This document shows positions 1 to 5,998 of a DNA stretch of 5,998 nt, piece by piece; positions within the stretch are counted from its first letter, which is position 1; each line of letters begins with the position of its first letter. Source of the DNA: JBBABP01 sp041657585 (GTDB lineage Bacteria; Patescibacteriota; Gracilibacteria; Absconditabacterales; Absconditicoccaceae); NCBI GenBank assembly GCA_041657585.1, contig JBBABP010000065.1:1-5998 (forward strand), in the 5' to 3' direction. The notes beneath the pieces were generated by a model. It made no database searches and was not told the DNA's origin. It worked only from the letters and a program-made list of their open reading frames with translations. The position numbers and the translations under genes were made by a program.

Positions 1-385
1 TTTCTGGTGAATGAAAATAATGTATTGATAAATAATTTGCTCCATAAAATAATATAGTTGCTATGATCAGTCATGTGAGCATTTGTACTAAAAGCGTGAA
101 AATAATACTTGTTTTGAATGTATTATATTGTTTTGTTATTCGGTATTTTGGGAGATGATACTGAAGTGCTTCAGTCAATCCAAGATCATGATATGCAGAT
201 AATATTCCAATCAATCACATTACACTATAGATAATACCTACATCTGCCACACTGATGCTATTTGAAATAAGAACTCTGATCAGATATCCTGCAGGTCCTA
301 TGAATAACGTAAAAAAATACAACCAGAATCAATTTTTGATAAGTTTTTGTCCTAATGGTTGGTCTGATAATATTTCTCTTTCCAT
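1..385 (-). CDS. wzx: Wzx-like oligosaccharide flippase, N-terminal part (runs off left edge)
   Basis: The first 128 codons are visible. The product looks like an oligosaccharide flippase of the MOP superfamily (polysaccharide biosynthesis/Wzx type), which moves lipid-linked glycan units across the cytoplasmic membrane. A short polar N-terminus is followed by hydrophobic stretches at about residues 19-41, 47-66 and 90-116. The pattern GPAGYLIRVLIS, then VADVGIIYSVMGLIG and a DLGLTEAL motif is typical of the family start. Three in-frame TGA codons (19 and two later) must be read through; glycine fits all three. Codon 82 is CGA (PKY-x-ITK), possibly Trp. The start ATG lies 15 nt after the methyltransferase stop with no Shine-Dalgarno motif, so the two genes are probably co-transcribed. 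Only about 3 of 10 Gly codons are TGA, fewer than in the rfb genes. Residues 11-25 match a truncated stub at 4993-5037. The flippase class is well supported; the transported substrate is inferred from context. Confidence 0.85.
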
Positions 386-400
386 ATAATAAATATTTTT

Positions 401-1633
401 TTAAACACTAAATATTTTGATATCTGGAACTAGAATAATGTATTGTCCCTTGTATTGTCGATGTAGTGATTTTATTATATATTCAGCAAAATTGTGTGCT
501 AGAATTAGGATACAATCAGGTTGTCTTCGTTTTAATATCTCTCTGCTGACTACTTCAATTCCGGTTCCTGGTATGAATTTTCCTTGTTTAATGTCCGTGT
601 CGTCAATCACATATTCTATATCATTATAATCCAATCCCATAGCGTTGAGATAGATGCATCCTTTGGCTGCTGCGCCGAACCCATAAATTACTTTTCCTTG
701 AGCCCTTAAACCCTGGATTGTTTTTTTTGACTTATCAATGCATTTTTGTATGTTTATTCACCGATTTTTGTAATAATCAAGTGTATACTCCTTTTCCATA
801 TTGATAAATTTCTCTATAGTTTCATCTGCTTGTAGATTAGATTTTTCTTTTGTCATAATCATCCTCAAAGATCCTCAATGCATATTCTGTTCTGTAATGT
901 TGATTATTTTTAAGCCATGTTTTTTCATCAGTAAGTTCAATGGTGTTGTAGAATGATAATACATGTGTTCATGATAAACTTGATCGAATTGGTTTGTTTT
1001 CATACTGTTTATTCGGTATGGAAATTCTAATATTCGGATTCAGTCATCTGACAAAAGAAATTCTATTCATTTTACAAAGGAAGCTATATCTTTCAAGTGT
1101 TGAAAGACGTTGGTTGATGTTATGATATCATATTTTTCATTAATTTTTTGAGCAACTTCATAACTAAAAAATTCCACTAAGGAAGAAATTCCTTTGGATT
1201 CGGCAATTTTGGTCAGATTTTTGGATGGATCTATATTTAAAACCTGTAATTCTTTTTTGCTTTCCTCTTTGAAAGCCATTAATAATGTTCAATCATTACC
1301 TCCGATATCTGCGATTTTCAATTCCTTATTGTTGGTTATGTATTTCTGTATATAGGCAAACATTTCTTTACAATGATTGTAATAGGGTATATTTACTTCG
1401 GATTTGTACAAATAATTGGAAAAAAGCAAATCACCATCTATTGAGCATTCCAAAGCCGATAATCCTGAACCAGGAAAATAATTCACTTGTAGAGGATATC
1501 TTTCTTCATTAAAGGATTGTTCTCTTGAAGGACTTAAATTGTTTACCAATGGGATATTTCCTAAATTAAAATAAGGTACTCTATCGTCGGTACCTGTAAT
1601 AGGACATGTGTCAATTATCGAATATTTTTTCAT
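401..1633 (-). CDS. Class I SAM-dependent methyltransferase, deoxysugar C-methyltransferase type
   Basis: 410 residues with UGA=Gly (in-frame TGA at codons 115, 195, 198, 253 and 292). The architecture is that of sugar C-methyltransferases such as the TcaB9/NovU/TylC3 group: an N-terminal region with LGN-PLVNNL (about 25-35) and LFSNYLY (about 80), a Rossmann SAM-binding core starting at DIGGNDG (109-115), FQH (177-179), YHEH (220-223), HGGSLR (252-257) and YGFGAAAKG (317-325) opening the C-terminal domain. The His of FQH and the Tyr, Glu and His of YHEH line up with residues I recall as catalytic in TcaB9. The N-terminal zinc site looks lost: one Cys remains where the family has CxxC, and the second CxxC is replaced by YFPGS. 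The gene begins 31 nt after the rfbD stop and ends 15 nt before the flippase. It has no TGG codon but five CGA/CGG codons (200, 207, 291, 369, 392). About 5 of 25 Gly codons are TGA, the lowest share in the window. The substrate is probably a nucleotide-activated deoxysugar, by inference. Confidence 0.9.
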
Positions 1634-1664
1634 ATAATTTATATTAAAAATAAAATTTATTTTA

Positions 1665-2522
1665 TTATTGTCCCAATCTTTTCAAATAATCTTTAAGAGC
1701 ATCTTTTCGATTTCTAAGTTTTATATTACTTCCATTTAATAATTTTGTTCATTTCGGTCTTTTGGCTTTAGTTATAAATTTTTTAGAAGAACATTGGACT
1801 AATTCGATTTTGGTTCAAGTGATTTTAAATATTTCTTTTGCAAATTCAAATCGACTTATTCAACTATTTTTTGTTTGATTGCAAAAATGTAATATTTTTC
1901 ATCTATATTTTTTTGTATTCATTATTACTTTCGCAATTGCATTACATAAATCTATTGTATATGTTGGAGATCAGTATTGATCATTTACGACATTTAGTTC
2001 TTCTTTTGTTTTGCTAAGTTTTAGCATTATATTTACAAAATTTCTAAACTCTTTTCATCAACCATATAACCAGCTTGTTCTGATTATTATACTTTTGTGA
2101 TTTTCTTGGTTTGCTAACCTTTCTCCTAAATATTTAGCCATTCAATAATTATTTATAGGATTCGGAATATCATTTTCTTTGTATCATTCTTTTTTAGTAC
2201 CATCAAATACATAATCTGTTGATATGGTTATTAAATCAATATTATATTTAGCTGATATTTTAGATAGATTGTACACTCCTAGTGAGTTTACATCAAAATT
2301 ATCTTTTAATCCAACATCTTCAGCATCTTCTACATTAGTATATGCTGCAAAATTTATTATTATATCAGATTTATTTTTTTTAATTAGTTTGTCGATACTT
2401 TGAATATTTGTGATATCTAAATTTTTTTTGTCGAACGATAATATTTCAAATTTATTTCAAAAATGTTTTATAAAATCAGTACTTAACATTCAATTAGATC
2501 ATGTGAGAAATATTTTTTTCAT
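1665..2522 (-). CDS. rfbD: dTDP-4-dehydrorhamnose reductase
   Basis: 285 residues, normal for RfbD/RmlD, the last enzyme of dTDP-L-rhamnose synthesis, which reduces dTDP-4-keto-L-rhamnose with NAD(P)H in the cytoplasm. Seen in order: the nucleotide-binding turn TGSNGML (7-13), INFAAYTNVEDAE (56-68), STDYVFDG (101-108), the SDR catalytic pair Y126-K130 in NNYGMAK, RTSWLYG (148-154) and VVNDQYGSPTY (178-188). Twelve in-frame TGA codons fall on glycines of these motifs, including the G in YGMAK and QYGSPT. CGA codons 224 and 272 sit where the family has Trp, in the SW(Y/F)EFA motif and in the C-terminal WREAL-type motif (here x-KDAL). The ATG lies 2 nt after the rfbC stop, so translation is probably coupled. 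No Shine-Dalgarno motif is seen. This is the last gene of the rfbBACD block. Confidence 0.95.
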
Positions 2523-2524
2523 AT

Positions 2525-3100
2525 CTAAAAAGGATTAATATCATAAAACTTTTTCAATGTGGGATGTCTTTCATCTTTTTCAGATAATATTAACTTATTG
2601 ATTTTGTATTTTTGCATGATTCATGTTCGATCTATATTAACTTCATTATCGTTATAGATTATTCACGTTTCATTTTTCTGATCATAATAATCATTACATT
2701 TGTAGAGTATTTCTGTATTGTCTTCCAATGATAAAAATCCATGAGCAAATCATTTTGGAATAAATAATTGTTTTTTGTTTTGCTTTGACAATAACTCAAA
2801 TATATATTTTCAATAAGTGGAAGATTTTTTTCTTATATCAATAACAAAATCTAATAGTGATCAATTTGTAACTCTTACTATTTTTGTTTGAGACTGCCTA
2901 ATTTGGAAATGAAATCATCTAAATATTCACTTATTTGATTTGCTGTGATTGTCTTGCACAAAGATGTCTTTTATTCAGTTTTTTTTAAATTCTTTTTGAT
3001 GATATGTTTCCATAAAAAATCATCTTTCATCTCAAAATACTTGAGGAGTAATTACAATTATATCATTAATTAGATTGTTTCTTGCAAAAATGAATGTCAT
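2525..3100 (-). CDS. rfbC: dTDP-4-dehydrorhamnose 3,5-epimerase
   Basis: 191 residues, typical of RfbC/RmlC, the cupin-fold epimerase that converts dTDP-4-keto-6-deoxyglucose to dTDP-4-keto-L-rhamnose. Seen in order: VFGDERGFFMETY (21-33), VQDNHSKSNKG (48-58), the catalytic-His motif FRGFHFQ with H64, K73-VR, VIDIRKKS-TYGK (86-98), PKGFAHGF (115-122), YKCNDYY (133-139, with the Tyr positions used in catalysis) and LSEKDERHP near the C-terminus. Ten of eleven glycines are TGA, the highest share in the window. CGA codon 158 lies at the near-invariant Trp of the I-x-I-(D/E)-W segment; here the residues are NID-CGA, and there is no TGG in the gene. The ATG at 3100 is supported by an in-frame TAA four codons upstream; a TTG two codons upstream is the only alternative. 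It starts 26 nt after the rfbA stop. Confidence 0.95.
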
Positions 3101-3126
3101 TTGCAATTTTTATAATGTAAAAATTA

Positions 3127-3981
3127 TTATAATTTCATTAAATATTCTCCATATCCACTTTTAATTAATGGTTCAGCTAATTTTTTAAGTTGTTCTTTAT
3201 TTATAAATCATTCACGATAAGCTATTTCTTCTATACATCCGACCATAAATCATTGCCTTTCTTGGATGACTTGGACAAATTCTGATGCCTGTATGAGAGA
3301 ATTAAATGTGCCTGTATCAAGCCAAGCAGTTCATCTGGGAAGAACTGATACTTTTAATTTTCATTGTTGTAAGTATATTTTATTTATATCAGTTAATTCG
3401 TATTCTCATCTAGTCCCTGGTTTCAAATTTTTTGCTATTTCAATAACGCTATTATCATAAAAATATAATCATGGAACGGCATAATTGGATTTAGGATTTA
3501 ATGGTTTTTCTTCTATTGAAATTGCATTATTATTTTTATCGAATTCAACTACGCCATATCTTTGTGGATCTGATACATGATATGCAAAAACTATACCTCA
3601 TTCAGGTCTTTTGCATTCTTTGATTATTCATTGAAGTCCTGCTCAGTAAAATATATTGTCTCAAAGTATCAATACGACATTATCATTTCATACAAATTTT
3701 TCTCAAAGTACAAAAGCTTGTGCTAATCCATTAGGTACTTTTTGTTCAATGTATTCAAATCTACATCATAAATTATTACCATCTCACAATAATTTTTGAA
3801 AATTTGGTAAATCATGTGGAGTGGATATTATTAATATTTCTGTTATCCCAGCCATCATTAAAATTGAAAGAGGATAGTAAATCATTGGCTTGTCATAAAT
3901 AGGCATAAGCTGTTTACTTACTGCTAATGTCAGAGGATGCAATCTTGTGCCTGATCATCAAGCAAGAATTATTCACTTCAT
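3127..3981 (-). CDS. rfbA: Glucose-1-phosphate thymidylyltransferase
   Basis: 284 residues, the usual length for RfbA/RmlA, which joins glucose-1-phosphate and dTTP to give dTDP-glucose and commits sugar to the rhamnose pathway. Visible motifs: the nucleotide-binding signature GGSGTRLHPLT (8-18), SKQLMPIYDKPMIYYPLS (22-39) with the substrate-contacting Lys, LGDNIFYG (106-113) with the metal-binding Asp, DPQRYGVVEF (138-147), IEEKP (156-160), RGEYELTDIN (191-200), TAWLDTGT (218-225) and the C-terminal EEIAYR-GFI segment. Seventeen of 29 glycines are TGA, including both glycines at 8 and 9. There are no CGA or CGG codons; Arg is AGA or CGT, and the one Trp (220) is TGG. The ATG lies 5 nt after the rfbB stop, with no Shine-Dalgarno motif. 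Product feedback by dTDP-rhamnose is known for the family but cannot be read from this sequence. Confidence 0.96.
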
Positions 3982-3986
3982 ATATA

Positions 3987-4934
3987 TTATTTAGAAAGAT
4001 AAAATTGTATTGTTGTTTTTATTCATTCATCGAATTTTATTTTTGGCTCCCATCATAATTCATTTTTTATTTTACTTGCATCTATTGCATATCTTTTGTC
4101 ATGCCCTGGTCTATCTGTAACGAAACTGATGTAACTTTCATTTTTTCACATCTCATTGAGAAGGATTTTTGTGATTTCAAGATTACTGTATTCATTATTT
4201 CATCAAATATTGTATATACTTCAACTTTCTGCTTTTGTAAATACTTCTCGTACCGCATCACAATGATCTTCCACAAAAAGCCAGTCTCTGATGTTTGATC
4301 AGTCACCATATACCGTTACAGGTTTGTTCTCTTGCAATAGATGTATGAAGTGAGGTATTAGTTTTTCATTATCTTGATTTGGACCATAATTATTGGAACA
4401 TCTCGTAATTGTATAATTTATATTGAATGTTCTTCAATATGCTTTTACTAACATATCTGCGGCAGTTTTTGATGCGCTGTATGGGGAACTAGGATTCAAT
4501 GGAGTAGTTTCTAGAAAAAATCAGCTATTAGGTATATCTCAATAAACTTCGTCTGTAGATATTTGATGGAATCTTTGTAATCAATATTTTCTATAAAGGT
4601 CAAGTAAATTCTGTGTTCAGATAATGTTTGTTTCTGTAAATATTTTTGGATTTTTGATGCTATTGTCTACGTGTGATTCGGCAGCAAAATTGATTACATC
4701 TGTAGGTGCATGGCGTTTAAATATTTCTTCAAGTTCTAAAGTATCTCTTATATCAATTTTTTCAAAAATATAATTATGTGCTGATTTTACTTTTTCAGAT
4801 ATATTTTCTAGTTTTCAAGCATATGTTAAACAATCGACATTTATAAATGTAATGTCAGTATATAATGTCACGTATTTGTTCAGAAAGTTTGAACCTATAA
4901 ATCCTGCTCATCATGTTATAATTATTTTTTTCAT
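3987..4934 (-). CDS. rfbB: dTDP-glucose 4,6-dehydratase
   Basis: 315 residues, a normal RfbB/RmlB of the extended short-chain dehydrogenase family. It removes water from dTDP-glucose to give dTDP-4-keto-6-deoxyglucose, using bound NAD+. Seen in order: the Rossmann motif TGGAGFIGSNF (7-17), VDCLTYAG (33-40), FAAESHVDNS (83-92), ISTDEVYGD (125-133) with the catalytic TDE, NPSSPYSASK (147-156) with Y152/K156, RCSNNYGPNQ (178-187), GDGSNIRDWLFVEDHC (210-225) and RPGHDKRYAID near the C-terminus. Fifteen of 20 glycines are TGA, including G8 and G9 and the double G of YNIGGN. CGA codon 229 lies at a position that is often aromatic in the family, after EDHCDAV. It is the first gene of the rfbBACD block, with an AT-rich leader holding a promoter candidate and a palindrome and no Shine-Dalgarno motif. 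The start is clear because the Rossmann motif begins six residues in. Confidence 0.96.
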
Positions 4935-4951
4935 GAAAATAATAATAAAAT

Positions 4952-4990
4952 AAAATAGCACAAAAATACTTTTATTTTGTAAATTTACAA
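4952..4990 (-). promoter_or_regulatory. Weak sigma70-like promoter candidate before rfbB
   Basis: On the minus strand, TTGTAA (4985-4990) is followed after 16 nt by TATTTT (4963-4968); each matches its consensus at four of six bases. A second -10-like TATTTT with an upstream TGC (4952-4960) lies nearer the rfbB start. In sequence this AT-rich such matches arise easily by chance. It would give rfbB a leader of about 20-25 nt. The rfb genes may instead be read from a promoter upstream of abiEii. Confidence 0.25.
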
Positions 4991-5091
4991 TAGAAAAAAT
5001 ATAACCAAAATCATTTTTTGATCAGCTTTTTGCCAAGATTTTCATCTTGCAATAAATTATCTTCAAATTCAGTTTCGGTTCAGGCCAACAT
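4972..5091 (-). pseudogene. Truncated 5' stub of a Wzx-like flippase gene
   Basis: A 39-codon frame (TGA=Gly at codons 4 and 27), starting 21 nt after the abiEii stop. Residues 19-33, LGKKLIKKGFWLYFF, match residues 11-25 of the flippase at the left edge, LGQKLIKNGFWLYFF (13 of 15 identical). At DNA level 35 of 45 bases agree (4993-5037 against 311-355), with most differences at third codon positions. After the second F the similarity ends abruptly: YCKFTK and a stop replace the conserved first membrane helix, and none of the later flippase sequence is found before rfbB. It is best read as the surviving start of a former flippase gene cut off when the rfb genes arrived or by a deletion. A translated 39-residue peptide is possible but unlikely to be a transporter. 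Confidence 0.7.
4977..4990. repeat. Perfect 14-bp palindrome (possible operator)
   Basis: TTGTAAATTTACAA reads the same on both strands. It lies 42 nt upstream of the rfbB start and overlaps the -35 candidate, which would suit a dimeric repressor. It also covers the last codons of the flippase stub. With no spacer loop and no following U-run it does not look like a terminator. No regulator gene is visible to pair it with, so its role is a guess. Confidence 0.35.
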
Positions 5092-5112
5092 AATTAAAAT
5101 TAAATTAAAAAT

Positions 5113-5886
5113 CTATTTCTCAAATTCAGTCTGATTTATAGTTTCTTTAAAATTCAAAACTCTTGTGTCATTAGCATCAAAAATAAAATGTTTTACATCA
5201 TTTTGCATCGTTTCTAAAGATAATCATTTTATTCTCTCCAAGATCTTTAATTTCAATTTTCAAGGAGTTGATGCTCATAACTTTTTCAATATTTTTCGAT
5301 CTGGTTTTTTGTTGTTTGCGAGTATGAAAATAATATCAAAAATATCTCTTCACTTATGTCTTCCAAATAGTGCATTTATTTTATATGACAACAATTGTGG
5401 AAAATCTACAATATTAATCGTTGTAGATACTTCAAACTTTTGTAATAAAAATTTTTTAATCTGATAATTAAATCATTGTGCGACTGTATCTATTTTTATC
5501 ATAATTTTTTCTGTTTCCATACTAGATAATTTATTTTCAAATAGTATTTTTGGTATTTTGATAATGCAATGAAAAGCTCATTTGTATATATGTCTGATTT
5601 CTACAATATATCATTCTTGTTCAAGTTTTTTTTTGATTATGGTAGTTATTTTTTCAAATTCAGCTTCTGTTAGTCATCGATTGTCAAAATCTAAATCTTC
5701 AGAAAATCTTGTGTTGCCATATCATATTCTCAATGCAGTTCATCATATAAAACAAAGTTTTTTAGATTCTGGACAAGAAAAAATATAGTCTAATATTTTG
5801 TACTGCAAATATTCTCTTAGTATATCTTTTTCGCGACTATGAAGTATCGGTGGATAATTTGATTTTATATATTCTAGATTAAGCAT
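5113..5886 (-). CDS. abiEii: AbiEii/AbiGii-type nucleotidyltransferase toxin
   Basis: 257 residues with eleven in-frame TGA codons read as Gly. The N-terminus has LREYLQYKILDYIF (23-36), followed by the DNA polymerase beta-like nucleotidyltransferase signature FIGGTALRIGYG (46-57) and FSEDLDF (61-67), with the metal-binding DxD at 64-66. KINALFGRHKGRDIFDIIFIL (after about residue 170) is the conserved second block of AbiEii proteins. Family members act as toxins of type IV toxin-antitoxin or phage abortive-infection systems, transferring nucleotides to a cellular target such as tRNA in studied relatives. Both signature glycines (48, 49) are TGA. CGA codons 70 (DFDN-x-G) and 197 (KKPD-x-K) lie where aromatic residues look natural. 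Its start overlaps the upstream gene's stop by 8 nt, as expected for a toxin-antitoxin pair. Some AbiEii homologues are lone genes of unknown role, so toxicity is inferred. Confidence 0.88.
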
Positions 5887-5998
5887 TTTTTTTAACATAA
5901 GAAATAAAATCGAACATTTTAGATTGAAATTTTTTTGATGGATATTGTTGAATATATTTTTTCATTGTAGTTAAATTAGCTTTTTTCATAAATTTATA
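5879..5998 (-). CDS. C-terminal end of the gene upstream of abiEii (possible AbiEi-like antitoxin)
   Basis: A reading frame open at the right edge ends with TAA at 5879, overlapping the abiEii start by 8 nt (ATGCTTAA). The visible 39 residues are rich in Lys, Phe and Tyr, including MKKYIQQYPSKKFQSKMFDF. In-frame ATGs at 5989 and 5965 could start a tiny protein, but a gene beginning outside the window is more likely. AbiEii toxins are usually preceded by, and overlap, an AbiEi antitoxin that has an N-terminal winged helix and a basic C-terminal part. Position and the basic tail fit that role, but no diagnostic motif is inside the window. Confidence 0.5.
   Translation of the reverse strand, partial: YKFMKKANLTTMKKYIQQYPSKKFQSKMFDFISYVKKNA

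Noticed and set aside
401..1633. Reading the methyltransferase (and the other genes) as pseudogenes broken by TGA stops
   Set aside because: The TGA codons sit at conserved glycines in every gene and frame is kept to a TAA or TAG at the expected length, so recoding explains them better than decay.
1634..1664. A/T-rich inverted repeat between rfbD and the methyltransferase
   Set aside because: It is only low-complexity A/T sequence in a 31-nt gap; no stable stem or promoter could be supported.
4082..4309. Short minus-strand frame inside rfbB beginning MVTDQTSETGF
   Set aside because: It is an out-of-frame reading of rfbB; the RfbB frame through this stretch carries conserved motifs (RDWLFVEDHC, RPGHDKRYAID).
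3987..4934. UGA=Trp code (Mycoplasma-type) as the explanation for in-frame TGA
   Set aside because: It would put Trp pairs into the Rossmann and nucleotidyltransferase glycine motifs (for example WWAGFIGS), which is not tolerated.
4961..4979. Imperfect A/T hairpin before rfbB as a terminator of the abiEii transcript
   Set aside because: The stem is almost all A-T with a bulge and no GC core, so it is too weak to call.
4972..5091. The 39-codon frame as a sequencing frameshift in a full flippase gene
   Set aside because: No frame between it and rfbB continues the flippase sequence; the spacer is too short to hold more than the first helix.
417..5788. Plus-strand open frames (for example 417-629, 1285-1512, 3266-3460, 4101-4298, 5165-5464, 5582-5788)
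   Set aside because: All lie opposite confidently identified minus-strand genes, show no family motifs, and are low-complexity reflections of the coding strand.

Overview
The window is AT-rich and every supported gene lies on the minus strand, so transcription runs from the right edge to the left edge. Under the standard code the genes fall into short fragments. They become full-length, recognisable proteins once UGA is read as glycine: in-frame TGA sits at invariant Gly positions, such as both glycines of the RfbB nucleotide-binding motif (TG-GAGFIGS) and of the AbiEii GGTALR motif. UGA=Gly is the code of Absconditabacteria (SR1) and Gracilibacteria. In addition, CGA falls on positions that are normally Trp in RfbC and RfbD. 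This points to the further CGA/CGG-to-Trp change reported for Absconditabacterales. The best guess is a member of Ca. Absconditabacteria, a reduced, probably host-dependent Patescibacteria (CPR) lineage.

Layout in transcription order. (1) 5998-5879: C-terminal end of an unidentified gene, possibly an AbiEi-like antitoxin. It overlaps (2) 5886-5113, an AbiEii-type nucleotidyltransferase (type IV toxin-antitoxin/abortive infection family). (3) 5091-4972: a stub that matches the N-terminus of the flippase at the far end of the window and then stops. (4) 4990-4935: a short spacer with a perfect 14-bp palindrome and a weak promoter candidate. (5) 4934-1665: a compact dTDP-L-rhamnose operon in the order rfbB, rfbA, rfbC, rfbD, with gaps of 5, 26 and 2 nt. 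(6) 1633-401: a SAM-dependent methyltransferase of the deoxysugar C-methyltransferase type. (7) 385-1: the 5' part of a Wzx-like oligosaccharide flippase that runs off the left edge.

Together the four Rfb enzymes convert glucose-1-phosphate and dTTP to dTDP-L-rhamnose. The methyltransferase may modify a related nucleotide sugar, and the flippase would move lipid-linked glycan across the membrane. This is the sugar-supply and export part of a surface polysaccharide cluster; glycosyltransferases would be expected beyond the left edge.

Two signs suggest that the cluster is a mosaic. A truncated flippase start lies on the far side of the rfb cassette from the apparently intact one. The share of glycine codons that are TGA also falls sharply, from 59-91% in abiEii and rfbBACD to 20-30% in the methyltransferase and flippase. 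No RNA genes, CRISPR arrays, IS elements or strong terminators were seen, and no gap between genes exceeds about 180 bases.
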